Positions 27,725 through 36,499 of a DNA stretch of 64,000 bases are shown piece by piece. Within the stretch, counting starts at the first letter, position 1. Every line of letters starts with the position of its first letter. Under the pieces are notes generated by a model. The model had not been told where the DNA came from. It ran no database searches and was given only the letters and a program-made list of their open reading frames with translations. Source of the DNA: Ferriphaselus amnicola (GTDB lineage: Bacteria; Pseudomonadota; Gammaproteobacteria; Burkholderiales; Gallionellaceae); assembly GCF_000974685.2 (NCBI RefSeq), contig NZ_AP018738.1:62001-126000 (forward strand). The letters are read 5' to 3'. The position numbers were made by a program, and so were the translations under genes.

Positions 27725-30700
27725 TTAAAGGTACTTCTGCAGGATGGCCTGCTTGCGGGCGGCTGCACCGTCAATGATCGCTTGCGCCTTGGTAATCTTT
27801 TCTTCTAGCGCATCGATTTTGGCGATGAACTTCCTCTGCTCCGAAAGGGGAGGCACCGGCACCTTGATATTGCGCATCACCGTCGCGTTGATGTTGGCCT
27901 GATTGATGGACTTGGATGCCTTGCCCTTGGCCTCAATTTGGAAAGCTGACGAATTCATCATCTTTTCCAAGAATTTCGGCAACACCATGCTGGTGTTCGG
28001 CACTACTCGCACGAGGTATGAGGCAAAGCAATAGTCGCCATCCAGATCGAACAATCCAGTCTTGCCGACGTGCTCAATGCTGTTGGTGCGATTGAAGAGC
28101 AAGTCGCCTTTATTAAGCTTGTACTTGGCAAACTCCTCGGCGCTGATATCGGCAAACTTCATGCTGCCGTTGTCCACCATGCGGCCACGGATGATTTCGT
28201 TCATGCGGAAAATCTTGTAGCCAACGCCACCCTCGTTCATGGCCTCGTTGAGGCCGTACTGAATGTTGGTGGCGAGCTTGTCGATTTCTATCCGTGGAGC
28301 TGAAGACGAATAGATAGCCTCTATGTTGGTGACGAGATCACTCTCGGCAGACTTCATCCTCGCCTCAGCTGCATTTCGGTCTGCATCTACGGCAACACAA
28401 TCTTTGGCTGCGGCAATTTGGACATTCTTGGGGGGAAGAGGTACTTTTTTCTCTCGGAGATCCGTCGCAGAGATTGATTCGAAAGCCGCGCCTTGTTTTC
28501 CTTTGAAGAGTTCTTTATTGCTGGCAATAAACTCAAACAGGAATCGCGAGTCAATCCTGTCTCCTGTCCGAATTGCGGCCAGTCCTCTGCCGATACAAAT
28601 CTTATCCAGAGGACAGAAATTCACATCACCTACTGGAGCCCGGACGCTCATCAAAATGTCGCCCTTGACCGCCTCTTTGGTAACTTGAGTCGTCCAAGCT
28701 GTCGGGGAAAGCAGTTCTGTTATGCCGAAATCTTTCTTCCCTTGATAAAACGGCAGTCCTTTTTTCTGGTCATTGTAATAAGTAGACTCCGGCGATTGAC
28801 CGGGTATGACTTCGGCAAGTGCTCCGAGACGTTCGGCAGGCCACTTTGAAACCATGGCGACAGAAACCTGTGGTGTGGTAGATATCTGTTTTTCAAAAAC
28901 AGGGCGAGAAAAATCCAGCATATCCACCAAGGGAGCTGTACGTGCTACGTCCTGCAATGCAGCCGGGACGGTTGCCAGCGAGCCATTGAAATTCGCAGCA
29001 ATGCTGGAATTCAGCTTCGCCGCGTTGTCCCGATTGGTTTCGTCATAAAGCGGCGTCAGATGTCGCCCATGGGCATCCTTAACCAGCTTTATGCCCTCGT
29101 CTCCCTTTGAATCACTCCACTTGTAACCGAGGAATTGCTGGATTGCTTTTGTCTCGGTCGGACTGCGAATGATCAACACCGGGTTGATCTGATCGCTGGC
29201 CATCACGAAGTGGTAGAGCTTGTCGCGCTCGATGGCCTGGACGAATGCCAAATAGCGCTTTTGGACTTCGGCCCCCTGCTCTTCCGGCTTCAAGGCCTTA
29301 AACCACTTAGCCTTCTTGAAATTGGCAACCTCAGTGCTGCTATTGAATTTTTCGAGGTAGACCGCCTCCAGGTGCGCGGTCCATGCGCCGTTGGGATCAC
29401 CCTTGAGCAGAGTTTTGTAATCATCCAGCGGCACATTGATGTGTGCAGCATAGCGTGCAATCAGGTGCTCATCCTTGTAGATGACCTGTTTACGCTTGCT
29501 GGCATCGCATCCCTTGAACCATTCTTCTACGCGTTCGCGGTAGTGCGCGGCAGTATCGGGTGCAGTCTTCTTGCGGCGCAGGAACAGGGTGACGGTGTTG
29601 GTACCCGTCTTGCCAAAGGTGCCGCTTCCGAATTCGGCAATGGCCACGATATCGAAATATTGGATCAGGATTTCGCGGGTACGGGTATAGGTGCTGCCAC
29701 CGTTGGACAAGATGCTGGACGGCAGAATGATGGCGGCCACGCCATTGGCGCGCAGCAACTGCTTGGCGCGTTCGATGAAAAACGTTTCGATGCTGTTGGA
29801 TGTTTCGAGATCGTTAATGGTCTCGGTCAGGGTATAGGCCTTGCGCTCTTCTTCGGGAAGCGTTTCCAAAAAGCCGCGCACGCTGTAAGGCGGATTGGCG
29901 ACCAACAGGTCAAACGTCCCATCCTTGATCTCCGGGAATGCTTCGTGCTGGTTGATCAACGCATCGCCGTAGCAAATGTTGATTTCCTGCTGCCCATACA
30001 TGAACGCCGACACCTTAGCCACCTTGGACAGGCGGTATTCCTTCTCAACGCCGTACAAGGCCTGGTGATAAGCGGTCAGATCAGCACTTGGCTTGTGGGT
30101 TTCAACCAGAGGCTTGATCTGCAAAGCCAGCTCGGTCAGGAAGTGGCCTGCGCCGCAGGCGTAGTCGATGGCCTTGGGTGGCGTGGCGCTACGCTGAATG
30201 AGTGAGGCCAGCGGCAGGCTCATCATGATGAAACGGCAGATGGGCATGGGAGTGAAGAACTGCCCCTCGCTCTGCTTGACGCCCTGATCGAGAAAGCCCT
30301 CGAACATATCGCCCAAAAACTGGTTATGTCCGTGCGGATCGGTCAACCGGATGTCCTGCCACATTTGCAGGATTTTCAGCAGCACCTCCGCGTTCTGGTA
30401 GAACAACTTTTCGTTGTGAACGTCAATCAACGAGAAATCGTTGTTGGTGAAGAATTTCTGCTGAATGAACAGATTCCACACAGCGCGCTGCGTAGCATCC
30501 GGGTTCTGCTTGATGAACCGCAGGGCGTTGTTGACGTCTCCCTGGTTGATGTAGGTGATATCTTCCCCGAGAAACTTGCCCATGCCCGCCTGATACAACT
30601 GCTGGAGCCGATCCATCAGGTCAAAATGGGTGTCGTAGGCAACGCCTTTCCAATAAAACTTCAAGTCCGACGGGTTTTCAATTTCATCCACCAGCTTGCA

Positions 30701-31522
30701 CAGGAATAGATTGACCAGCTTGTCAAAGGCGTTTTCGCGCCCCGACACATTGTGCTGGCGCAGAATGGTGGCGAACTCGTGGTATTTTTTCTGCTGGTCG
30801 CTGGCAGAGATGGCATGCAAGTCTGCTAGTGAATATTTGTCTTTGCCGATGTGATAGGGCTGAATGTTCTCTTCGAAAATGCCCTTGGTCGTGTAGTCCA
30901 GCTTGTAAGTGTCACGCCAGACGGCATGACGCTCTTTGACATCGGCAACTAATTTGAAGCCCTTGAAAAGCGGGTTGTCCGCCAGGTATTTTTCATTGTC
31001 TCGGTGCGCAATAATGTGGCTTGTGTAGGCCAGCGCCCCCGCATCGAGATCAGATGTGTAAAGACAAAGAAACTGCGTTTCACTGATCTGTTGCGCGTAG
31101 CTGAAAAGCTGATCGCCATCTTGCAGGGTCTTGTTCCAAGCACGCTTGAATTCCGTTCCTGCTGTTTTGCATTCGACAATCAATAAGGGGCGGCCATCGT
31201 TGTCCTTGATCAGAATGTCTGCGCGGCCACCACTTGCGCCACGGCCAAGCTTCCACTTTGGCTCCAGCTCGATGTGTTCTGGCTTGTAACCTTTTTCCAG
31301 AAGGCGATGAACACATTCAAGCACAACAAAATTTTCGTTGGCTTCGAAGTTGCACGTTTGGCGTTCATTGATGACCAGGCCAGCAGTTTCGGGATAAATG
31401 ATTTCCTTCTTTGTGAAGTTCACCTCCAACACGGCAACACCAATTGTCTTGCGGTAAATCGTCCCTTTTTTCTCGAAACCGAGGGTATTTAGTAGGTCGG
31501 CCAAATTGTCTTCGGTCAGCAT
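27725..31522 (-). CDS. Single-chain restriction-modification protein: nuclease, N6-adenine methyltransferase and specificity domains
   Basis: A 1265-residue fusion. Residues about 60-130 form a PD-(D/E)XK domain of HsdR_N type (Asp102, Glu117 and Lys119 in GGRADILI ... LLIVECKTAG). Residues about 270-860 are an HsdM-like gamma-class methyltransferase: GQFFTP (420-425), SAM motif DYACGAGHF (453-461) and catalytic NPPY (543-546). Residues about 870-1265 hold two target-recognition domains with coiled-coil spacers, as in HsdS (LTKAQAIIDGAAARKQAIL at the end). Such fusions resemble type IIG or half type I enzymes. An HTH gene lies 36 bases upstream and an McrB-like gene directly downstream. The nuclease triad and the methyltransferase motifs look intact, so modification at least may still work. 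Confidence 0.88.
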   Translation of the reverse strand: MLTEDNLADLLNTLGFEKKGTIYRKTIGVAVLEVNFTKKEIIYPETAGLVINERQTCNFEANENFVVLECVHRLLEKGYKPEHIELEPKWKLGRGASGGRADILIKDNDGRPLLIVECKTAGTEFKRAWNKTLQDGDQLFSYAQQISETQFLCLYTSDLDAGALAYTSHIIAHRDNEKYLADNPLFKGFKLVADVKERHAVWRDTYKLDYTTKGIFEENIQPYHIGKDKYSLADLHAISASDQQKKYHEFATILRQHNVSGRENAFDKLVNLFLCKLVDEIENPSDLKFYWKGVAYDTHFDLMDRLQQLYQAGMGKFLGEDITYINQGDVNNALRFIKQNPDATQRAVWNLFIQQKFFTNNDFSLIDVHNEKLFYQNAEVLLKILQMWQDIRLTDPHGHNQFLGDMFEGFLDQGVKQSEGQFFTPMPICRFIMMSLPLASLIQRSATPPKAIDYACGAGHFLTELALQIKPLVETHKPSADLTAYHQALYGVEKEYRLSKVAKVSAFMYGQQEINICYGDALINQHEAFPEIKDGTFDLLVANPPYSVRGFLETLPEEERKAYTLTETINDLETSNSIETFFIERAKQLLRANGVAAIILPSSILSNGGSTYTRTREILIQYFDIVAIAEFGSGTFGKTGTNTVTLFLRRKKTAPDTAAHYRERVEEWFKGCDASKRKQVIYKDEHLIARYAAHINVPLDDYKTLLKGDPNGAWTAHLEAVYLEKFNSSTEVANFKKAKWFKALKPEEQGAEVQKRYLAFVQAIERDKLYHFVMASDQINPVLIIRSPTETKAIQQFLGYKWSDSKGDEGIKLVKDAHGRHLTPLYDETNRDNAAKLNSSIAANFNGSLATVPAALQDVARTAPLVDMLDFSRPVFEKQISTTPQVSVAMVSKWPAERLGALAEVIPGQSPESTYYNDQKKGLPFYQGKKDFGITELLSPTAWTTQVTKEAVKGDILMSVRAPVGDVNFCPLDKICIGRGLAAIRTGDRIDSRFLFEFIASNKELFKGKQGAAFESISATDLREKKVPLPPKNVQIAAAKDCVAVDADRNAAEARMKSAESDLVTNIEAIYSSSAPRIEIDKLATNIQYGLNEAMNEGGVGYKIFRMNEIIRGRMVDNGSMKFADISAEEFAKYKLNKGDLLFNRTNSIEHVGKTGLFDLDGDYCFASYLVRVVPNTSMVLPKFLEKMMNSSAFQIEAKGKASKSINQANINATVMRNIKVPVPPLSEQRKFIAKIDALEEKITKAQAIIDGAAARKQAILQKYL

Positions 31523-31558
31523 CTCGTTCTTTCCCTTTTGTATTTATTGGCCTTGCTT

Positions 31559-31771
31559 TCAATCATCGAACGAGGCTGGACCGGCACCAGTAACCTCGTT
31601 TGCACCATCGGCGCGCACCCACTCATCCACCTCTGATACTTTGAACTTCCACAATCTACCGACGCGGTGCGCAGGCAGGCTCTTTCGGTCGATCCACCGA
31701 TAGATCGAGTCGCGGGTGACCCCCAGATGCTCGGCAATCTGATCCACGGATACCCAGGGTTCAGTGATCAT
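31559..31771 (-). CDS. Excisionase-type HTH DNA-binding protein
   Basis: A 70-residue protein with the HTH_17/excisionase pattern: WVSVDQIAEHLGVTRDSIYRWI, then LPAHRVGRLWKFKVSEVDEWV. Proteins like this often precede type I-like restriction genes or act as island directionality factors. The ATG at 31771 has CGGAG 7 bases upstream; an in-frame start at 31825 lacks support. It precedes the fusion restriction gene on the same strand (36-base gap) and is probably its regulator or part of its operon. The 285 bases between it and the integrase hold no convincing gene. Confidence 0.8.
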   Translation of the reverse strand: MITEPWVSVDQIAEHLGVTRDSIYRWIDRKSLPAHRVGRLWKFKVSEVDEWVRADGANEVTGAGPASFDD

Positions 31772-32056
31772 GGCGGGACTCCGGCGTAACGGGTTTGGAT
31801 CGCATAAAGTCGGTTTTAATCGCAATAGTGCAATCTATCAGTTTGCCAGGTAGCAGGCGAGCAATAATTGCCTAAGCCATGCTTGGCGTGCTGGTCGAAG
31901 TGCGCACGAAAAAGCCGTGGTTCGTGGTTTTATTGGTACGGAAAAACGCCCGCAAAACCCACGCAAAAACGGCGCATGAGCCCCCTCTGGCATGGCGCTT
32001 AAACCCTAAATCTGCCCGGCAAACATCGCCGCGTCCAGCGACGGCAAGAATGAAAC

Positions 32057-33358
32057 TCAGGCTGCCGCCTCACGTTTAATCGACACGACGTTACTGTCGC
32101 CCCTCTTCCATTCGTCTAGCAAGTCTGCCCAGTGCTGCATCATCTTGGCTCTATCCCTGAAATGATCAGCATGATTGTAGGTACGCCGTACTGCATTGGG
32201 CTCGGTGTGCGCTAGTTGGCGCTCGATCCAATCGGCAGAAAATCCCATTTCGTTTAGCCGGGTGCTGCCGGTTGTTCTGGTGGCATGAGGGCTATATTTC
32301 CCACCCCAGCCTAAAACATTCAGCATTTGCCGGAATGAAGCTGCGACCATTGGCTTGGCTCTATTATCCCGATGCGGAAAGACATGCTTTCTGTCGCCGG
32401 AGATTACACTCATGCGATGAAGTACCTCAATCGCTTGCGTGGGTAATGGAATGACATGCTCCTTGCGCATTTTCATGCGCTCGGCAGGAATGCGCCAGAT
32501 TGCCTTTTCAAGATCGAATTCCGCCCACTCGGCTTCGACCACTTCAGACGGTCGGGCAAGTGTCAGCCACATCAACTTAAAGGCGCATTGAGTTTGCAGA
32601 CTGCCGCCGGGATTATCAGTGTCGCGCATCAGCTTCCCGATTTCCGTTTTGTCCAATGGGCGTTTGTGCTGCGTCTTATTCTTTGGCAGTGCCGTTTTCC
32701 ATTGGCGAACAGGATTAACTTCAACCCGCTCCATTTCCAGCGCGAATTCAAAGATGCCAAACAAAGTGCGCTTTGCCTCGTCCCTGACTGACAGCCCATT
32801 GTTGGCTTCAGCCTTCTTCAAGACATCCAGAATCATTGGCGAGGTGATCTGCCTGATTGGTAGTTCACCAAGGGTTGGGAAGACAACGCGCTTGAGCATA
32901 TTTTCCCGTCGCTTCTTGGTGATTTCCTCCCAGTCCTTCAGGGCAAGCCATTCTTTGGCGATGGCCTCAAGCGTACCGGCTTGCGCGTGAGTAGCCTTGA
33001 TTCGATCAAGCTTCTTCTGTTGCGCTGGATGCAAACCTTGATTGACCAGTTTGCGCGCAGCTCCGACTGCCTCTCTTGCTTCCTTTAATGAAAGTTCTGG
33101 ATAGCTGCCAAGGGAGTAGCGATTTTCTTTACCCTCGATGCGATATTTCCAGCGCCAGAGCTTTGACCCGCCCGGCATTACTTCCAGATAAAGACTTTCA
33201 CCGACGGATTGCTTGTAGGGTTTGCCTGCTGGCTTAAGGGCACGCAATGCCGCATCGCTGATTCTCCCCTTGGGGGCACGGACTGCAATGCTATTGGGGG
33301 CATTTTTAAGAGACTCTTTCCCTTTATCTATAAGGGTTTCGTTGACATCAGCGGGCAT
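32057..33358 (-). CDS. Tyrosine integrase, P4 family
   Basis: Site-specific recombinase of 433 residues that would integrate and excise the island. It has an N-terminal DUF4102 arm-binding domain (DAALRALKPAGKPYKQSV ... LYLEVMPGGSKLWRWKY), a SAM-like core-binding domain and the catalytic domain with Arg in LARPSEVVEAEW, His and Arg in HATRTTGSTRL, a second His in LAHTEPNAVRRTYNH and the Tyr in RRTYNHADH. The ATG at 33358 is preferred (GGAG 6 bases upstream); the open frame extends further, through the repeats at 33392-33416. The integrase lies at the right end and its N-terminus faces the attachment site, the usual arrangement. Confidence 0.92.
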   Translation of the reverse strand: MPADVNETLIDKGKESLKNAPNSIAVRAPKGRISDAALRALKPAGKPYKQSVGESLYLEVMPGGSKLWRWKYRIEGKENRYSLGSYPELSLKEAREAVGAARKLVNQGLHPAQQKKLDRIKATHAQAGTLEAIAKEWLALKDWEEITKKRRENMLKRVVFPTLGELPIRQITSPMILDVLKKAEANNGLSVRDEAKRTLFGIFEFALEMERVEVNPVRQWKTALPKNKTQHKRPLDKTEIGKLMRDTDNPGGSLQTQCAFKLMWLTLARPSEVVEAEWAEFDLEKAIWRIPAERMKMRKEHVIPLPTQAIEVLHRMSVISGDRKHVFPHRDNRAKPMVAASFRQMLNVLGWGGKYSPHATRTTGSTRLNEMGFSADWIERQLAHTEPNAVRRTYNHADHFRDRAKMMQHWADLLDEWKRGDSNVVSIKREAAA

Positions 33359-33391
33359 AATTTCTCCAATCAATGAGGGCGTATTACTATT

Positions 33392-33416
33392 ATGCCCCCA
33401 ATCATGCCCCCAAGTC
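33392..33416. repeat. Right island-end repeat: paired TGCCCCC motif
   Basis: Imperfect direct copy of 19754-19778 (21 of 25 bases by eye). It lies just upstream of the integrase start, so it could be an integrase arm-type or autoregulatory site. Confidence 0.6.
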
Positions 33417-33491
33417 TTGCAGATACCAATGAACACCAACGCACACAAGAGTTTGCAACTACATGTTTTTAGTGGCGTATTCTAATTATTC

Positions 33492-33511
33492 CGAACATCA
33501 GCGAACACTGA
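33492..33511. repeat. Right direct repeat, candidate att site of the genomic island
   Basis: CGAACATCAGCGAACACTGA, matching 19792-19811 with two differences. It lies between the integrase and the 3' end of ychF; no tRNA gene is nearby. Confidence 0.6.
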
Positions 33512-33528
33512 AAAACAGCTAATCCAGC

Positions 33529-34620
33529 TTAGACGTTGAATAAGAAATTCATGACATCTCCATCGTGCACCACGTATTCCTTACCTTCGACGCGCATCTT
33601 GCCCTTTTCCTTGGCGCCCGCTTCACCGCCACAGGCAATGAAGTCTTCATAGGCGATGGTCTGGGCGCGGATAAAGCCGCGTTCGAAGTCGGTGTGGATG
33701 ACGCCCGCAGCTTGTGGTGCAGTGTCGCCTTTGTGGATGGTCCATGCGCGCACTTCTTTCACGCCAGCGGTGAAGTAGGTCTGCAAGCCCAGCAGTTCGT
33801 AGCCGGTGCGGATCAGGCGGTTCAGGCCGGGTTCGTCCAAGCCTAGATCTGCGAGGAATTCGCGCTTGTCGGCATCGTCGAGGTCGGCCAGTTCCTGCTC
33901 GATCTTGGCGCAAAGAGCGACGACCGGTGCGCCTTCCTTGGTGGCGTATTCACGCAGGCGGTCGAGGTAGGGGTTGTTCTCGAAGCCGTCTTCCAGCACG
34001 TTGCCGACATACATGGCGGGCTTGATGGTGAGCAGGCACAGCGGTTTGATGATGAGCTTGTCGTCGTCGGACAAGGCGAAGGTGCGCGCTGGTTGGCCTT
34101 GGTTCAGGTGCGGCAGCAGCTTTTCCAGCACGGCGATGAGCTTTTGCGCGTCCTTATCGCCGGACTTGGCTTTCTTGCCGTCGCGCTGGATAGCCTTCTC
34201 GACAGTGGCCATGTCAGCCAGTGCCAGCTCGGTCAGGATGACTTCGATGTCGGCCAGCGGATCGACCTTGCCGGCGACGTGAACCACGTTCTCATCTTCA
34301 AAACAGCGCACCACGTTGACGATGGCATCGGTCTCGCGGATGTTGGCGAGGAACTGGTTGCCCAAGCCTTCGCCCTTAGACGCACCCGCCACCAAGCCGG
34401 CAATGTCCACGAACTCGACGATGGCGTATTGCATACGTTGCGGTTTGACGATCTTGGCCAGTTCGTCCATGCGCGCATCCGGCACTTCAACGATGCCGAC
34501 GTTAGGTTCGATGGTGCAGAAGGGATAATTCTCGGCAGCGATGCCAGCCTTGGTCAGCGCATTGAACATGGTGGACTTGCCAACATTGGGCAAGCCGACG
34601 ATACCGCATTTCAAACTCAT
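33529..34620 (-). CDS. ychF: Redox-regulated ATPase YchF
   Basis: YchF is a universal Obg-related P-loop protein that hydrolyses ATP and is linked to ribosomes and oxidative stress. The 363 residues begin [20 protein letters not shown] (Walker A), with [31 protein letters not shown], and the C-terminal TGS domain including [20 protein letters not shown] and MNFLFNV. AAGGA lies 6 bases upstream of the ATG. The gene is intact although the genomic island sits 17 bases beyond its stop. Confidence 0.96.
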   Translation of the reverse strand: MSLKCGIVGLPNVGKSTMFNALTKAGIAAENYPFCTIEPNVGIVEVPDARMDELAKIVKPQRMQYAIVEFVDIAGLVAGASKGEGLGNQFLANIRETDAIVNVVRCFEDENVVHVAGKVDPLADIEVILTELALADMATVEKAIQRDGKKAKSGDKDAQKLIAVLEKLLPHLNQGQPARTFALSDDDKLIIKPLCLLTIKPAMYVGNVLEDGFENNPYLDRLREYATKEGAPVVALCAKIEQELADLDDADKREFLADLGLDEPGLNRLIRTGYELLGLQTYFTAGVKEVRAWTIHKGDTAPQAAGVIHTDFERGFIRAQTIAYEDFIACGGEAGAKEKGKMRVEGKEYVVHDGDVMNFLFNV

Positions 34621-34851
34621 AGCAATCCTTGTTTATTCATTGGGCTACATGACAACGCATTAAGGTAGAGGTGTGATTCACCTCTTAATTTCATGCGCTG
34701 GGGTCAGGTAATAAAAGTAGGCAAAACGGACAAGAAATGCACCTGTGTTTGCAGGTTTTGTTCCCGTTTTGTTCCAAAAATCTATGCGGATTGTAACACT
34801 TGCGGACAGCCTTCTCCAAAGGCTGAAACCACGGATGGTGAGTAATCACAC

Positions 34852-35061
34852 TTACAATTTCTTGCTCGTCTTAGCGTCAAGTTCCTTGAGGAAATCTGCA
34901 ATATCCCATTCGCAACCACCGCAGCCAGAGAGCGCGCCAGTCCACCTAGAAATGGCAGCTATATCCTTGCCTTGCTCGAACAGACTTTGAATATAGCTTC
35001 GCCTAGTGCCACTGCAGTGGCACATGACACCATCCTCTGGGTCGTCAGGCTTTGGGTTCAT
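34852..35061 (-). CDS. BFD-like [2Fe-2S] protein
   Basis: A 69-residue protein of the bacterioferritin-associated ferredoxin (BFD, Fer2_BFD) type. Four cysteines are placed as C-x-C (MCHCSG) and C-x2-C (SGCGGC) about 32 residues apart, with the helix IQSLFEQGKDIAAISRWTG between them. BFD-type domains carry a [2Fe-2S] cluster and pass electrons, e.g. to release iron from bacterioferritin. No bacterioferritin gene is nearby. It lies 5 bases after the glycine-zipper gene, in the same direction. The 231 bases downstream, up to ychF, hold no gene. Confidence 0.8.
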   Translation of the reverse strand: MNPKPDDPEDGVMCHCSGTRRSYIQSLFEQGKDIAAISRWTGALSGCGGCEWDIADFLKELDAKTSKKL

Positions 35062-35066
35062 GCGAA

Positions 35067-35651
35067 TTACTTGATGGGGACTTGCTGAGTCTCGTCATGG
35101 CAGACTTCTTTGGTCGTCGTGCGCGTCTCAAGGTGGGTGCCCGGCTTGGGTTGATTTCTAGCCGCGACTTGATCGCCCACATATGCCCCAGCGCCCGCAC
35201 CCGCAATCGTAGCCAAAGTGCGACCATTGCCGTCCCCCACTTGATTGCCGACTACGCCACCAATCAGGCCGCCAAGGATCATTGCGCCAGGGCTGTGCTG
35301 TGGAGGTTTAGGAGCGTCCGCCACCTCGACTTGCTCGGTTACGGGCTTTTGCTCACACACTTGCTTAGTCACGGTCTTATAGCGGATTTCGGGCGCGGCA
35401 ACTTTACTGGCCACTTCCCGTGCGTGCGTGCGTGCCGGTTTGCGTGCGACAGGCTCATCTTTATCCACGGCGGGCTTCTTACTCTCGGCGGTGTCCTTGC
35501 TCGATACTGGTGTGTCAGCTACTGCGCTTATGACCGGCTTGGACTCTGTAGGCACTTCTTCGTGACTGAGCATTTTGGTGGTGATTACCGAAGACAGTAC
35601 GGCTCCAGCGATACCAACACCCACAATTAAGGCAATCGTTTTTGTTTCCAT
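35067..35651 (-). CDS. Glycine-zipper 2TM-domain envelope protein
   Basis: A 194-residue protein with an N-terminal membrane anchor (about 6-26), a long charged proline/lysine-rich linker (30-85) and a glycine-zipper domain (about 122-160: GAMILGGLIGGVVGNQVGDGNGRT ... AGAGAGAYVGDQ, written here in parts). The domain is of the Rick_17kDa/2TM type seen in outer-membrane-associated proteins. Two repeats of the type TVTKQVCEQ and TTKEVCHDE flank the zipper, a common pattern in these proteins. Function unknown; a structural envelope role is likely. Confidence 0.82.
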   Translation of the reverse strand: METKTIALIVGVGIAGAVLSSVITTKMLSHEEVPTESKPVISAVADTPVSSKDTAESKKPAVDKDEPVARKPARTHAREVASKVAAPEIRYKTVTKQVCEQKPVTEQVEVADAPKPPQHSPGAMILGGLIGGVVGNQVGDGNGRTLATIAGAGAGAYVGDQVAARNQPKPGTHLETRTTTKEVCHDETQQVPIK

Positions 35652-35759
35652 GATTCGTTCTCCATTTAGTCAAAGCCAGACTGGCACGTCACTAGGGGTG
35701 ACAAGTAGTTTCTTTATTCTAGACGCGTCCACCAGACATTGGGCAGAGTTTCATTGTCC

Positions 35760-35948
35760 TCACTTGGACTTCCTTTGCTGTGCGTTACGAACGATTATTC
35801 GACGAGCCTCCTCATCGGCGTCCCACCATCCCAAAATCTCGTCTAAGGAGCGGCCACAGCCCATGCAAATCTCTTGCTCGTCCAAGCAGCAGTTGAGAAC
35901 ACAGGGAGACTCAATGAGTGGAGGAGAAGTCTGATTCATGGGTTCCAT
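35760..35948 (-). CDS. DUF1289 protein (first copy)
   Basis: A 62-residue protein with the DUF1289 signature: SPCVLNCCLDEQEICMGCGRSLDEILGW (parts SPCVLNC, CMGCGRS, EILGW). The four cysteines probably bind a metal or an iron-sulfur cluster; the family is otherwise uncharacterised. The ATG at 35948 is chosen because AAGGAG lies 9 bases upstream; the longer open frame upstream is non-coding. It is last in a nucG-zinc ribbon-DUF1289 run. A second DUF1289 gene lies at 41580. Confidence 0.8.
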   Translation of the reverse strand: MEPMNQTSPPLIESPCVLNCCLDEQEICMGCGRSLDEILGWWDADEEARRIIVRNAQQRKSK

Positions 35949-36015
35949 TTGGCTTGGCTCCTTCCCAGATAAAGGCGGTAGTCGAAGAGATGGTTGGCAG
36001 TGTGAGCATGGGACA

Positions 36016-36480
36016 TCAGAAGTATTTTGAGGGGAGTTGTCTGCTGGGCGTCTCCGGTGCTGCATCTCCCCGCCGAGTCTCAACATGGAATTCTGTCTGC
36101 GTACCATCGCCCAGTACCATTGGGATGGCTATCGCTGTCACGATGCCTAGGATGGCGCCACCAATGCAGATTACTACGCCCCAGAACGACCACCGTTTCT
36201 GTACCCGTTGAAAATGCTCGACGCTGTCCCAATGCTTATTTCGCCACGCCCACTCCCGACCTTTGAAGCCAAGGATCACGGCCATGATAAAGCCGAGGTA
36301 AGGGATTATCGAGAGCAAGCCGATCCATGTGTTGTTGCCGATCGCCCAAATCCAGTTCAGCAGGAACGCACCCCAAGACCAGCCACGGACCCCTTCAGGA
36401 ATGGGCTGAGTTACACCGCAAGCCAGACATACTTGGGCATTTGCGTGGATTTCTTTAGCGCAGTTAGGGCAGAAAGGCAT
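36016..36480 (-). CDS. Zinc-ribbon membrane protein
   Basis: A 154-residue protein. The N-terminus MPFCPNCAKEIHANAQVCLACG is a zinc ribbon with two CxxC pairs (split here as FCPNC and CLAC). It is followed by membrane segments at about 37-50, 58-75 and 100-120 (WAFLLNWIWAIGNN-like, LLSIIPYLGFIMAVILG, FWGVVICIGGAILGIVTAIAI). The start at 36480 places the ribbon at the N-terminus as in the zinc_ribbon_2 family. It lies 19 bases after the secreted nuclease gene. No function is known to me for this arrangement. Confidence 0.75.
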   Translation of the reverse strand: MPFCPNCAKEIHANAQVCLACGVTQPIPEGVRGWSWGAFLLNWIWAIGNNTWIGLLSIIPYLGFIMAVILGFKGREWAWRNKHWDSVEHFQRVQKRWSFWGVVICIGGAILGIVTAIAIPMVLGDGTQTEFHVETRRGDAAPETPSRQLPSKYF

Positions 36481-36499
36481 GGCAAGTCTCTTGTCAGTC

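Noticed and set aside
29135-30205. 356-codon open frame opposite the restriction fusion gene
   Set aside because: Antisense to the methyltransferase region with intact NPPY and SAM motifs; it has no family similarity that I can see.
31879-32079. Small plus-strand frame between the HTH gene and the integrase
   Set aside because: Arginine/alanine-rich without ribosome binding site or domain; the 285-base gap is treated as intergenic.
19655-33528. tRNA gene as island target and CRISPR arrays
   Set aside because: No cloverleaf-type sequence at either end and no regularly spaced 24-40-base repeats anywhere in the window; the only tandem repeats seen are heptamers.
34739-34760. ACCTG-TGTTTG-CAGGT hairpin followed by TTTTG
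   Set aside because: Only a 5-bp stem, and no plus-strand gene ends before it; too weak to call a terminator.
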